A DNA stretch of 64,000 nucleotides from NCBI RefSeq assembly GCF_910578445.1, contig NZ_CAJTQC010000001.1, positions 189,919 through 253,918 on the forward strand. Reading direction: 5' to 3'. The position numbers and the translations under genes were made by a program. This stretch comes from an uncultured Duncaniella sp. (lineage in GTDB: Bacteria > Bacteroidota > Bacteroidia > Bacteroidales > Muribaculaceae). This document shows positions 53,216 to 62,164 of the stretch, in pieces; position 1 is the stretch's first letter; each line of letters starts with the position of its first letter. The notes under the pieces were generated by a model, which was not told the DNA's origin, searched no databases, and was given only the letters and a program-made list of their open reading frames with translations.

Positions 53216-55024
53216 CTAATCCTCGGAATAATGGCGCAGGACGCGACGATAGGAATTGAAAATCTTCGATTTCGAAACGAAACCGACATACTTACCGTCC
53301 TCAACCACAGGAAGATTCCACGCACCGGTATCGTCAAAGGCATTCATCACACTCTCCATGCTCTGACTGACATCTATGACGGCAGGAGGCAGCGACATGA
53401 ACTGATTGACATACATACGCTTATACAAGTCGGGCCGGAACATGATATTGCGTATCTCATCGAGGAGCACCACTCCCAGCAGACCTCCTCCGGCATCAAC
53501 TACAGGAAACAGATTGCGCGACGAACGTGAGATGGCATTGACCATTTCTTTAAGATTCATCTCCGGCTGCACCGAAACGAAGTCGGTCTCTATGACGTTG
53601 TTGATTTTCAGCAACGTCAACACCGCCTTATCTTTATGATGGGTAATGAGCTTACCTTCATGGGCGAGACGCATGGTGTAGATGCTGTAAGGCTCGAAGA
53701 ACTTTATCGTTCCGTAGGATATGGCCGAGACAATCAGCAACGGAAGGAAAAGGTCATAGCCGCCGGTCAGCTCAGCCGTGAGGAAGATTCCCATCAAGGG
53801 AGCATGCATCACACCCGACATCACTCCGGCCATACCCATAAGCGCGAAATTTTTGGTCGAAAGATCGAGGTCGAAGACCGTGTTAAGGAAATAGGCAAAG
53901 AAAAATCCCGCCATACATCCCACATAGAGCGACGGTGCGAATGTGCCGCCACAGCCTCCACCACCGTTGGTCGAAGCAGTAGCAAAGGATTTCAGAAGCA
54001 CCAGTGCGGCAATGAATCCGAGAATCCACCAGACCGACTCCCTGTCCTTGTAGAAAATCGAGCTGTTGACAATTGATTCAGGGTTGCCACTGAGGAGGTC
54101 GATAATCGAAGTGTAGCCTTCGCCATAGAGAGGCGGAAAAAGGAACACAAGGAGAGCTACAATCGAGCCGCCCACTATCACTTTCTTCCAAGGTTTGCCA
54201 AGACGGCGGAACACCCCTTCCATCATATTCATCGAACGTGTGAAATAAAGCGATACGAATCCGAGGAACAGCCCGAGAAGAATCACAAATGGGATTCTGG
54301 CCGTCACAAACGGCTCGCTCTGCACGAAGAAAAACTCCACGTCATAGCCGGTGAACACATATGCCATGGTCGCGGCAGTAATCGAGGCTATAAGCAGCGG
54401 CATGACCGACACGGTTGTCAGGTCGAGCATCAGCACCTCAAGAGTGAAAAGCATACCTGCAATCGGCGCTTTGAATATGCCTGCTATACCTGCCGCCGCT
54501 CCACACCCGACAAGAATCATCAGGATTCGCGGAGACATGCGGAACACGCGCCCGAGATTAGAGCCAATGGCAGCACCGGTGTAGACAATCGGGCCTTCAG
54601 CTCCGACCGATCCGCCAAAGCCGATGGTGATTGAACTGGCTAAAACAGAAGTGTACATGTTGTGTTTCTTAAGGCGCGACTTGTTTTGCGAAATCGCATA
54701 AAGCACACGCGTGACACCGTGCGAAATGTTATCGCGGACAATATATTTCACATACAGCATCGTCAGCAAAATACCGATCAACGGATAGACGAGATAAAGG
54801 AAACTTCCCTCGTCAATGTTGATTCTCGCAGTCAGCGTCGTGCTGATGAGATGGATGAGAGTCTTGAGCACAAGCGCCGCAACCCCTGCGACGATACCGA
54901 CCAGAAGAGCAAGGATTATGACGAATGTCTTTTCCTTGATATGACGCTCGCGCCATACGAGCAGTGCCATGAATGCCTCATGGAAACTATTTCCTATATT
55001 ACCAATCACTTTTGTCATAAGCAT
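53216..55024 (-). CDS. ClC-family chloride channel/antiporter with CBS domains
   Basis: Inner-membrane anion transporter of 602 aa. The selectivity-filter motifs are GFGGSVGAEGPIVYTG (GSxGP region and GxEGP with the gating Glu) and GGGGCGGTFAPSLYVG (GxFxP). About residues 30-450 form the membrane domain. The last 130 residues carry two CBS domains, which usually bind adenine nucleotides. The gating Glu is kept, but whether it is a channel or H+/Cl- antiporter is not settled here. It lies 19 bp after the sugar transferase in one apparent operon with sua5. Confidence 0.92.
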   Translation of the reverse strand: MLMTKVIGNIGNSFHEAFMALLVWRERHIKEKTFVIILALLVGIVAGVAALVLKTLIHLISTTLTARINIDEGSFLYLVYPLIGILLTMLYVKYIVRDNISHGVTRVLYAISQNKSRLKKHNMYTSVLASSITIGFGGSVGAEGPIVYTGAAIGSNLGRVFRMSPRILMILVGCGAAAGIAGIFKAPIAGMLFTLEVLMLDLTTVSVMPLLIASITAATMAYVFTGYDVEFFFVQSEPFVTARIPFVILLGLFLGFVSLYFTRSMNMMEGVFRRLGKPWKKVIVGGSIVALLVFLFPPLYGEGYTSIIDLLSGNPESIVNSSIFYKDRESVWWILGFIAALVLLKSFATASTNGGGGCGGTFAPSLYVGCMAGFFFAYFLNTVFDLDLSTKNFALMGMAGVMSGVMHAPLMGIFLTAELTGGYDLFLPLLIVSAISYGTIKFFEPYSIYTMRLAHEGKLITHHKDKAVLTLLKINNVIETDFVSVQPEMNLKEMVNAISRSSRNLFPVVDAGGGLLGVVLLDEIRNIMFRPDLYKRMYVNQFMSLPPAVIDVSQSMESVMNAFDDTGAWNLPVVEDGKYVGFVSKSKIFNSYRRVLRHYSED

Positions 55025-55043
55025 ATCTTGAGTTTATCGCTTC

Positions 55044-56441
55044 CTACTTGCCTTCACCGCGAAAGATGGTACGGAAAGTATAGAAAATCACTTTAAGGTC
55101 AAGCGAGACCGATATATTTTGAATGTAAAGCAAATCATATTTTAAACGTGCCACCATGTCATCGACGGTCGACGCATAGCCAAACTTCACCATGCCGAGC
55201 GATGTCAGCCCCGGTCTGACCTGATGGAGCAAAGCACAGTGCGGCGCACGGACACGAAGCTGACTGAGAAAATATTCCCGTTCAGGACGCGGACCGACGA
55301 GCGACATGTCGCCACGCAAAACGTTCCAAAGATTCGGAAGCTCGTCGAGACGATATTTGCGCATGAATCGGCCTATGGTTGTCACGCGCGGATCGTTATC
55401 ACTCGAAAGTGAAGGGCCTTCAATTTCAGCATCGACCGTCATCGTACGCAATTTATATATCTTAAACGGCTTGCGGTGATAGCCTATCCGCTCCTGCGAA
55501 TAGAACACCGGGCCGGGCGATTTCAGTTTTATCGCCAATGCAAGCGCAGCAATCACCGGTGTGACACACAACAGCCCGGCAAGCGAGCCGACCACATCGC
55601 TCGCACGTTTCATCGACACTACCGAGTCGGAGAGCGACGAACGCGATATATCGACCAGCGGTTCGGAAAGGAGATTGTCGTAAGGCACTCTTGAGACAAG
55701 CAGCGTATAGTCGTCGGGACTCACATAGATGGCACGGTCAAGAGGATAGAGACATCCCAGCACACGCAAAATCAGTTCCGGATTGTCGGCAGGAAGCGCC
55801 ACGACAAAAGCCGTCGCACCGGCATCGCGCATTGCGGCGCTGAGCCTACTGACCGACAATTCAGCCTGAATGTCGGAATTATGCACGTCAATGCCTATTA
55901 TCGACCGTATGCATTTATTACTCCTGACAATTATATCGGCAACCGCATCGGGACATGTGTCACTGCCGGATATGACAACCACATTTTCGAGTTTCGAGCC
56001 ACGCCAATGTGAAATCCACAAGGAGGTGAGCACAAGACGTGTGAGATAGACCGGGACAAACAAGCACACGAAAAACACGAGCAGAATCTCGTAGTTCATC
56101 ACCCGTCGCGGAAGCACATCGTTGAGCAACACGACCATAAAAAATATCAGCGCCCCTACAGCCACACTCATCCCGGTCGAGAGAAACTCTGTCACACGCG
56201 ATTTGTTTGTGACATTGACATAGTATCCCGACAGATAATAGAGACCAAGCATGAAGAGCGGAAACAGCGACAGAGTCAGCTTAAGTCCATATGAACCGAA
56301 AAAAGCCGACATCTCGACGTAGCGCATCCTTATGTCGGAGACAAGCAGAAAGCGCACGAGCGTAAAGACCATCACTCCGGCAAGCGTGGAGAGATAGTCG
56401 GCGAAAATATAAGCCAATCGCATTTTTCGCTCGTTCATCAT
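55044..56441 (-). CDS. Polyprenyl-phosphate sugar phosphotransferase (WcaJ/WbaP type)
   Basis: Starts a surface-polysaccharide repeat by moving a sugar-1-phosphate onto undecaprenyl phosphate. The 465-residue protein has four N-terminal transmembrane helices, a Rossmann-like cytoplasmic domain, a fifth membrane-associated helix (VVGSLAGLLCVTPVIAALAL) and the C-terminal catalytic domain. That domain contains SPGPVFYSQERIGYHRKPF, KLRTMTVDAE, RKYRLDELPNLWNVLRGDMS and LVGPRPERE. The sugar donor is unknown. There is no capsule cluster around it. It sits 11 bp after sua5. Confidence 0.92.
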   Translation of the reverse strand: MMNERKMRLAYIFADYLSTLAGVMVFTLVRFLLVSDIRMRYVEMSAFFGSYGLKLTLSLFPLFMLGLYYLSGYYVNVTNKSRVTEFLSTGMSVAVGALIFFMVVLLNDVLPRRVMNYEILLVFFVCLFVPVYLTRLVLTSLWISHWRGSKLENVVVISGSDTCPDAVADIIVRSNKCIRSIIGIDVHNSDIQAELSVSRLSAAMRDAGATAFVVALPADNPELILRVLGCLYPLDRAIYVSPDDYTLLVSRVPYDNLLSEPLVDISRSSLSDSVVSMKRASDVVGSLAGLLCVTPVIAALALAIKLKSPGPVFYSQERIGYHRKPFKIYKLRTMTVDAEIEGPSLSSDNDPRVTTIGRFMRKYRLDELPNLWNVLRGDMSLVGPRPEREYFLSQLRVRAPHCALLHQVRPGLTSLGMVKFGYASTVDDMVARLKYDLLYIQNISVSLDLKVIFYTFRTIFRGEGK

Positions 56442-56452
56442 GAATCTGTTTT

Positions 56453-57022
56453 TTATGGACGGAGCGTGACTGTGCTTCCGTCAGGATTAATTTTAACCAC
56501 CCGCGACGGCATGGAGCGGGAGTCGTCATTTCGGCGCGCTTCGACCACATAGTCAACAGCGTCTATGATTTCTCTTGAAATCTCGCCATAAATTCCGGCG
56601 GCAGGTTGACCGCTTATATTTGCCGAAGTCGAAACGAGCGGCCTTCCCAATGCCCGGCATATCGACGACGAAACGAGCTCAGCAGTGACACGCATCCCGA
56701 CACTGCCATCTTCGGCCAGAAGCTCCGGGGCAAGTCCGTGTCCTCCGGGATAGACTACAGTCGTAGGTCTGTCCGAAGCGCCTATTATAGCTGAAGCCAC
56801 TGACGGCGCGACTGCCGAATAACGTCCGATGTCAGCCACATCAGCCACAAGCGTAATCAACGCCTTGGAGTCGGCACGACGTTTGATCTCAAACACACGC
56901 CTTACAGCAGCAGAATCTGTCGCATCACACCCGATGCCCCATACAGTATCGGTCGGATAGAGAATCACACCACCCTTGTCCAAAGCGGCAACCGCATTAT
57001 TTATATCTTGCTCAAGTGTCAT
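56453..57022 (-). CDS. L-threonylcarbamoyladenylate synthase (Sua5/YrdC/YwlC)
   Basis: Makes the threonylcarbamoyl-AMP used for the t6A modification of tRNA position 37. The 189-residue protein is the short YrdC-only form: GGVILYPTDTVWGIGCDATD, KRRADSKALITLV, the STSANISGQPA motif and a basic binding surface. There is no Sua5 C-terminal domain. It heads the operon with the sugar transferase and ClC genes and has a near-ideal promoter. Confidence 0.94.
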   Translation of the reverse strand: MTLEQDINNAVAALDKGGVILYPTDTVWGIGCDATDSAAVRRVFEIKRRADSKALITLVADVADIGRYSAVAPSVASAIIGASDRPTTVVYPGGHGLAPELLAEDGSVGMRVTAELVSSSICRALGRPLVSTSANISGQPAAGIYGEISREIIDAVDYVVEARRNDDSRSMPSRVVKINPDGSTVTLRP

Positions 57023-57047
57023 GATCGGAAGACTGATTTTCTTACTG

Positions 57048-57078
57048 CAAATTTAACTGATTTAGGCAACTCTTCAAA
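57048..57078 (-). promoter_or_regulatory. Promoter of the threonylcarbamoyl-AMP synthase operon
   Basis: Minus strand TTTG (57075-57078), 19-bp spacer, TAAATTTG (57048-57055): exact consensus. The leader is about 20 nt. Confidence 0.75.
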
Positions 57079-57176
57079 ATCCATCAGAAACTAAATTGCA
57101 GCATTCCGAAAAAATACGCCTGCCGGATGCGATCGAGAATAACCAAATGCACTATTTCAAGAGCAAATCTTATCAT

Positions 57177-57219
57177 TTTGCAAGCAAACAGCCAAAACTA
57201 TTTACATTTTGCTTGCAAA
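57177..57219. promoter_or_regulatory. Inverted-repeat operator candidate upstream of asnA
   Basis: TTTGCAAGCAAA (57177-57188) and its exact reverse complement TTTGCTTGCAAA (57208-57219) have centres 31 bp apart, three helical turns. The second copy overlaps the asnA -33 element, so binding would block the promoter. Confidence 0.55.
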
Positions 57220-57243
57220 TACAATCTTTTATATCTATCTTTG
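57213..57243 (+). promoter_or_regulatory. Promoter of asnA
   Basis: TTG (57213-57215), 20-bp spacer, TATCTTTG (57236-57243). The leader is about 30 nt. Confidence 0.65.
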
Positions 57244-57280
57244 CCAAAAACAATAAAATTATTCATAAAACAACATTGCC

Positions 57281-58315
57281 ATGCCACTTATTATTCCCAA
57301 GAAATATCACCGCAAACTCCTTCCCGAAACGACAGAGGTTGCAATCAAGATGGTCAAAGACGCTTTCCAGACCACCCTTGCCAGAGAACTCAAGCTACGC
57401 CGAGTCACAGCTCCCCTATTCCTGCTGACCGGGACAGGCCTTAACGACAACCTCAACGGAGTGGAACAGGCCGTGTCATTCAAAATTGATGCCATGGGAG
57501 GAAAAACCGCCGAAGTCGTCCATTCGCTCGCCAAATGGAAACGATATAAGCTCGGCGCTTATGATATCGCTCCGGGCTATGGACTCTATACCGACATGAA
57601 CGCAATCCGGACGTTCGAAGACCTCGACAACATCCACTCACTTTATGTCGATCAATGGGACTGGGAAAAGAGCATCCGCAAGGAGGACCGCACACTTTCA
57701 TATCTGAAAGAGACAGTGCGCACCATCTATCACACATTGCTCGAAGTCGAGCAAATGGTGTTTGAGCGCTTCCCTCACATCACCCCCGTGTTACCTCCGG
57801 AAATCACATTTGTCCATGCCGAGGAACTTGCCAAACGCTATCCCGACAAGACACCCCGCGAGCGCGAAGCAATCGCAGCAAAGGAACACGGCGCTATATT
57901 TATTATAGGTATAGGCGCGCCAATCGACGGCGGAGAACCCCACGACGGACGCTCGCCGGACTATGACGACTGGATTTCGCTCAACGAAGACGGCTATCAC
58001 GGACTCAACGGCGACATTATCCTCTGGAATCCGGTGCTTGAAATACCGTTTGAAATCTCGTCGATGGGCATCCGCGTGAGTCCTGAATCACTCATCGAAC
58101 AGCTCGAAATCCGAGGCTGCACCGAACGCACCCAGCTCCCTTTCCATCGCATGCTGCTCGAAGACAAACTGCCCTACTCCATCGGCGGAGGCATCGGCCA
58201 GAGCCGCCTGTGTATGTTCCTGCTCCACAAAGCACATATCGGAGAAGTACAGGCTTCAATATGGCCCGAGGAACAAATCAAAAAATGCGCGGAGGCAGGA
58301 ATCGAACTGCTATAA
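57281..58315 (+). CDS. asnA: Aspartate-ammonia ligase
   Basis: ATP-dependent synthesis of asparagine from aspartate and ammonia (AsnA type, class II tRNA-synthetase fold). The 344-residue protein shows LFLLTGTGLNDNLNGVEQAV, VVHSLAKWKRYKL, GLYTDMNAIR, VDQWDWEK and the C-terminal SIGGGIGQSRLCMFLL, all diagnostic. It uses ammonia directly, consistent with an ammonia-rich gut. It is monocistronic, with a symmetrical operator candidate over the promoter. Confidence 0.96.
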   Translation: MPLIIPKKYHRKLLPETTEVAIKMVKDAFQTTLARELKLRRVTAPLFLLTGTGLNDNLNGVEQAVSFKIDAMGGKTAEVVHSLAKWKRYKLGAYDIAPGYGLYTDMNAIRTFEDLDNIHSLYVDQWDWEKSIRKEDRTLSYLKETVRTIYHTLLEVEQMVFERFPHITPVLPPEITFVHAEELAKRYPDKTPREREAIAAKEHGAIFIIGIGAPIDGGEPHDGRSPDYDDWISLNEDGYHGLNGDIILWNPVLEIPFEISSMGIRVSPESLIEQLEIRGCTERTQLPFHRMLLEDKLPYSIGGGIGQSRLCMFLLHKAHIGEVQASIWPEEQIKKCAEAGIELL

Positions 58316-58745
58316 TCCTTCGGAATAAGCATATTACATAAGATTTATGCCTGTCAGTGAAGACTTTTTAAACCAAAAATGAGATATAAAAACCTAAGAG
58401 ACCATAAAGAAATTAATCTAATCCTATTCAAAGCCCACCTCATTCTCCCTCTCCTTTATTTATTATATACGTCAGTCAGAACTCAATTCCTGATTTCAAG
58501 CCAGACAATTCACACTTCTTCACTGCCAAACTGCCGTCTTGACATGTCGTGTCAGTAATTTTGTCAGATTGTCGCTTTTTACAAAAATTTGATAAAAAGA
58601 GAGTTAGATTTCAATCAACATTTTTGGCATAAAATTTGTTACATTAATGAATGTCGGAAAAAGGCATCCCTATCTGGAGATAGAAACTCATCCGGCGACA
58701 TGAAAATTAAAATATATACAAACAAAAAAATAAATCTAACTCATT
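58316..58745 (+). other. 430-bp intergenic region before dnaK
   Basis: No gene is seen. It contains TAATTTTG at 58556-58563 (exact -7 form, no -33 partner), several TGTCAG/TGTCG-like repeats around 58536-58575, and a sigma-54-like element at 58624-58640. No CIRCE inverted repeat is present. Confidence 0.6.
58624..58640 (+). promoter_or_regulatory. Sigma-54-like -24/-12 element upstream of dnaK
   Basis: TTGGCAT (58624-58630) and TTTGTT (58635-58640) place GG and GT exactly 10 bp apart, the spacing of sigma-54 promoters. The -12 GC is GT here. Transcription would start near 58650, about 95 nt before dnaK. Confidence 0.4.
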
Positions 58746-60647
58746 ATGGGAAAAATTATCGGTATTGACCTTGGAACAACCAACTCTTGCGTTTCAGTCC
58801 TCGAAGGTAACGACCCTGTCGTTATCCCTAACAGCGAAGGTCGCAACACCACACCTTCAATCGTAGCATTCGTCGATGGCGGCGAACGTAAAGTAGGTGA
58901 CCCCGCCAAGCGTCAGGCTATCACAAACCCAAAGCGCACCATCAATTCTATCAAGCGTTTCATGGGTGAGACATACAATCAGGTAGAAAAAGAAATCGAC
59001 CGCGTGCCTTACAAAGTGGTTCGCAGCGATAACAATACCCCCCGTGTCGACATTGACGGTCGCGAATATACTCCACAGGAAATCTCAGCCATGATTCTTC
59101 AGAAAATGAAGAAGACAGCTGAAGACTACCTCGGACAGTCAGTGACCGAAGCTGTCATCACCGTTCCTGCCTACTTCAACGACTCACAGCGTCAGGCAAC
59201 AAAGGAAGCCGGTGAAATCGCCGGTCTTACTGTAAAGCGTATCGTCAACGAGCCTACCGCAGCAGCTCTTGCCTACGGTCTCGACAAGTCAGACAAGGAT
59301 CAGAAGATCGCAGTGTTTGACCTCGGTGGCGGTACATTCGATATCTCAATCCTTGAACTCGGCGACGGCGTGTTTGAAGTAAAATCAACCAACGGTGACA
59401 CCCACCTCGGTGGTGACGACTTCGACCACGTAATCATCGACTGGCTTGCCAACGAATTTGAAAAAGAAGAAGGCATAGACCTCCGCAAGGATGCCATGGC
59501 TCTTCAGCGTCTTAAGGAAGCAGCCGAGAAGGCCAAGATTGAACTTTCGTCGACCACATCGACTGAAATCAACCTTCCCTACATCACTGCAACAGCAACA
59601 GGTCCTAAGCACCTTGTAAAGACCCTTACACGTGCTCAGTTCGAACAGCTCGCCGACAATCTCATTCAGGCAACAATCAAGCCTTGCGAACAAGCCCTCA
59701 AGGATGCAGGCATGACTCCTAAAGATATTGACGAAGTAATCCTCGTCGGTGGTTCTACCCGTATCCCCGCTATCCAGCAGGTTGTTGAGAAATTCTTCGG
59801 CAAAGCACCTTCAAAGGGTGTAAACCCCGACGAAGTCGTAGCCGTAGGCGCAGCAATTCAGGGCGGTGTCCTCTCAGGCGATGTGAAAGACGTGCTTCTT
59901 CTTGACGTTGTTCCTCTGTCAATCGGTATCGAGACTCTCGGTGGCGTGATGACTAAGATGATTGAAGCCAACACCACTATCCCGACCCGTAAGAGCGAGA
60001 CATTCTCGACCGCAGCCGACAATCAGCCTTCAGTTGAAATCCACGTGCTTCAGGGCGAACGTCCTATGGCTAAGGACGACAAGACTCTCGGTAAGTTCCA
60101 CCTCGATGGAATCGCTCCCGCACCCCGTGGCATACCTCAGATTGAAGTTACTTTCGAAGTCGATGCCAACGGTATCCTCAACGTATCAGCCAAGGATAAG
60201 GCTACAGGCAAGGAACAGAGCATCCGTATCGAAGCTTCAAGCGGTCTTACCGACGCTGAAATCGAACGTATGAAGAAAGAAGCTGAAGCCAATGCAGCAG
60301 CCGATGCCAAGGAAAAGGAAAAGATTGATAAGCTCAACCACGCTGACACTGTAATCTTCCAGACAGAAAAACAGCTTCAGGAGCTTGGCGATAAGATTCC
60401 TGCCGACAAGAAGGCTCAGATTGACAACGCCCTCAATAAGCTTAAAGAAGCTCACAAGGCTCAGGACATCGCAGCTATCGACTCTGCAATCACCGAAATC
60501 CAGAACACATTCGGTGCAATCCAGCAGGAAATCCTCAACGCACAGCAGGCAGCAGGCGCACAGCCCGGAGCTAATCCCGGCGCATCGCAGCCCAACAACC
60601 CCGGCGAAGGCCACGTTGACGACGTTGAATTTGAGGAAGTGAAGTAA
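58746..60647 (+). CDS. dnaK: Chaperone DnaK (Hsp70)
   Basis: ATP-dependent chaperone for nascent and stress-damaged proteins. It begins [20 protein letters not shown]; the ATPase domain also shows [34 protein letters not shown] and [11 protein letters not shown]. The substrate domain has the [17 protein letters not shown] linker and lid helices. The C-terminal low-complexity tail ends in the conserved acidic EFEEVK-like motif. Length is 633 aa. Codon use is strongly biased, as for a highly expressed gene. No dnaJ or grpE adjoins it. Confidence 0.98.
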   Translation: MGKIIGIDLGTTNSCVSVLEGNDPVVIPNSEGRNTTPSIVAFVDGGERKVGDPAKRQAITNPKRTINSIKRFMGETYNQVEKEIDRVPYKVVRSDNNTPRVDIDGREYTPQEISAMILQKMKKTAEDYLGQSVTEAVITVPAYFNDSQRQATKEAGEIAGLTVKRIVNEPTAAALAYGLDKSDKDQKIAVFDLGGGTFDISILELGDGVFEVKSTNGDTHLGGDDFDHVIIDWLANEFEKEEGIDLRKDAMALQRLKEAAEKAKIELSSTTSTEINLPYITATATGPKHLVKTLTRAQFEQLADNLIQATIKPCEQALKDAGMTPKDIDEVILVGGSTRIPAIQQVVEKFFGKAPSKGVNPDEVVAVGAAIQGGVLSGDVKDVLLLDVVPLSIGIETLGGVMTKMIEANTTIPTRKSETFSTAADNQPSVEIHVLQGERPMAKDDKTLGKFHLDGIAPAPRGIPQIEVTFEVDANGILNVSAKDKATGKEQSIRIEASSGLTDAEIERMKKEAEANAAADAKEKEKIDKLNHADTVIFQTEKQLQELGDKIPADKKAQIDNALNKLKEAHKAQDIAAIDSAITEIQNTFGAIQQEILNAQQAAGAQPGANPGASQPNNPGEGHVDDVEFEEVK

Positions 60648-60667
60648 ACCATCAAACCAACGATAAC

Positions 60668-60704
60668 AAAATGGAGTGTAACTCAGTGAGTTACACTCCA
60701 TTTT
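60668..60704 (+). terminator. Terminator of dnaK
   Basis: A perfect 18-bp inverted repeat (60668-60685 and 60687-60704) begins with AAAA and ends with TTTT, 20 bp after the dnaK stop. Confidence 0.85.
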
Positions 60705-60729
60705 CATTTACACTTTTCTCTACGAGTAC

Positions 60730-60760
60730 TTGTTTTCTATGGCTTTTTAGTTTATATTTG
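60730..60760 (+). promoter_or_regulatory. Promoter with long leader upstream of the BRO-N/Fic gene
   Basis: TTG (60730-60732), 20-bp spacer, TATATTTG (60753-60760), a good match. The next ATG with a long frame is at 60990, leaving a 220-nt AT-rich leader in which no gene was found. Confidence 0.6.
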
Positions 60761-60989
60761 CATCAAATTTGTACCATTACAGAAATGTGAAGACGAAGTA
60801 TACTTACGTTACAGATTTGAAGATTAAGTAATACAATTCACTACTATCCACTAAAAATAGACGTGTTTAAAAATTAAATAAATTCGGTTCACTTATTGAT
60901 ATTTTTGAGAGCGACAAGTCAATTGTAACTTGAAATTCTACACTCTTGATGCCATAATCAGAGTCGGATATCTAAACCATAATTAAGCC

Positions 60990-61874
60990 ATGAGCGAAGT
61001 ACAGAAAATATCAATACGATTCTTTGACGACCGCGAAGTGCGGGCTGTCTGGGACGAGGCAGGAGCAAAATGGTGGTTCTCAGTGCTTGATATAGTCGGG
61101 GTGCTCAACGCACAGGATGACTATGCCAAGAACCGCAATTACTGGAAGTACCTGAAAACCAAACTACGCAACGAAGGCAATGAAGTGGTTAGTGCCACTA
61201 ACCAGTTGAAACTGCTTGCTCCAGATGGGAAACGCCGTCTCACGGATGTGCTTGATAATGTCGGTGTTATAGCTTTGGCAAAGAGTTTCCCGAACAATAA
61301 GGCTTCCCGATTCACTGAATGGTTCACCAACAGCGACGAGAGTATTGACGGCAAAAGTCGGTCGAAAGCATACGCTTTGTTTGAGAGCAGCCTTATCGAT
61401 AGTATCGAGGTTGGCACGGTGAGAGGATTACAGCAGATTCATGCTTATCTTTTCGGAGGCCTTTATTATTTCGCCGGACAAATAAGGACCGTCAATATAG
61501 CCAAAGCCGGATTCCAGTTCGCGATGGCTCAATATTTGGGTCAGACATTGGAGAATGTTGAACGTATGCCGGAGGATTCGTTCAACAATATCATTGACAA
61601 GTATGTTGAAATGAATGTCGCCCATCCGTTCAGAGAAGGCAACGGTCGCGCTACCCGCATTTGGCTCGATCTCATGTTGAAGAAAAATCTACAACATTGC
61701 ATTGACTGGAGTCACGTCAACAAACGTAAATACCTCGAAGCTATGACACGTAGCGTTGTCGATTCAACTGCTATCAAAGATTTGCTTCGGTCAGCACTTA
61801 CTAACAAGATAAACGACCGCGACACTTTCATGAAAGGTATCGACTACTCATATTATTACGAACAGGAAGACTGA
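60990..61874 (+). CDS. BRO-N/Fic fusion protein (predicted AMP-transferase)
   Basis: A 294-residue fusion. Residues 1-115 resemble the BRO-N domain of phage antirepressors (AKWWFSVLDIVGVLN, NYWKYLKTKLR, GKRRLTDVLD). Residues 140-294 form a Fic domain with the complete catalytic motif HPFREGNGR (212-220), predicted to attach AMP or another nucleotide to a target protein. The C-terminus has S287xxxE291 (YSYYYEQED), the inhibitory helix of class III Fic proteins, so it may be autoinhibited and need no separate antitoxin. The DNA-binding-like N-terminus could guide the enzyme or autoregulate the gene. It neighbours a zeta-type kinase. Confidence 0.88.
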   Translation: MSEVQKISIRFFDDREVRAVWDEAGAKWWFSVLDIVGVLNAQDDYAKNRNYWKYLKTKLRNEGNEVVSATNQLKLLAPDGKRRLTDVLDNVGVIALAKSFPNNKASRFTEWFTNSDESIDGKSRSKAYALFESSLIDSIEVGTVRGLQQIHAYLFGGLYYFAGQIRTVNIAKAGFQFAMAQYLGQTLENVERMPEDSFNNIIDKYVEMNVAHPFREGNGRATRIWLDLMLKKNLQHCIDWSHVNKRKYLEAMTRSVVDSTAIKDLLRSALTNKINDRDTFMKGIDYSYYYEQED

Positions 61875-61948
61875 TTGTATATTACAAAAGAAAAGGTCGG
61901 TTCAGACTTTTTTCGTAACTTTGGCGTTGAATAAGAAAAGATTATATT

Positions 61949-62164
61949 ATGTCGGAAGCAGAGATGAATAATTATCGACTGACGTCGATGGAGGAGCCGG
62001 GCGATGAGCGCATGGCTCAGATTATGCGTGAGGTTGCCGAGGATGCCCGCGAAAGCACCCGCCGGGCTGCCGAACGTGTGGCTGCCGGGATTGAAGCGGC
62101 TACGCAGGCGGCACGCGCAAGAGTTGAAGAAACCTTAAACAGGCTTCACAATGGCGGCAAGTGA
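61949..62164 (+). CDS. Small charged helical protein, possible antitoxin or partner of zeta-type kinase
   Basis: A 71-residue protein, almost wholly helical. It has an acidic N-terminus (LTSMEEPGDERM) followed by an Ala/Arg/Glu-rich amphipathic helix (AAERVAAGIEAATQAARARV). No domain is recognised. Its stop lies 14 bp inside the following zeta-type gene in another frame. Tight overlap with a toxin-like kinase is typical of toxin-antitoxin pairs, but it does not resemble the epsilon antitoxin; the role is inferred from context. Confidence 0.65.
   Translation: MSEAEMNNYRLTSMEEPGDERMAQIMREVAEDARESTRRAAERVAAGIEAATQAARARVEETLNRLHNGGK

Noticed and set aside
58316..58745. CIRCE/HrcA operator upstream of dnaK
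   Set aside because: No TTAGCACTC-N9-GAGTGCTAA inverted repeat is present.
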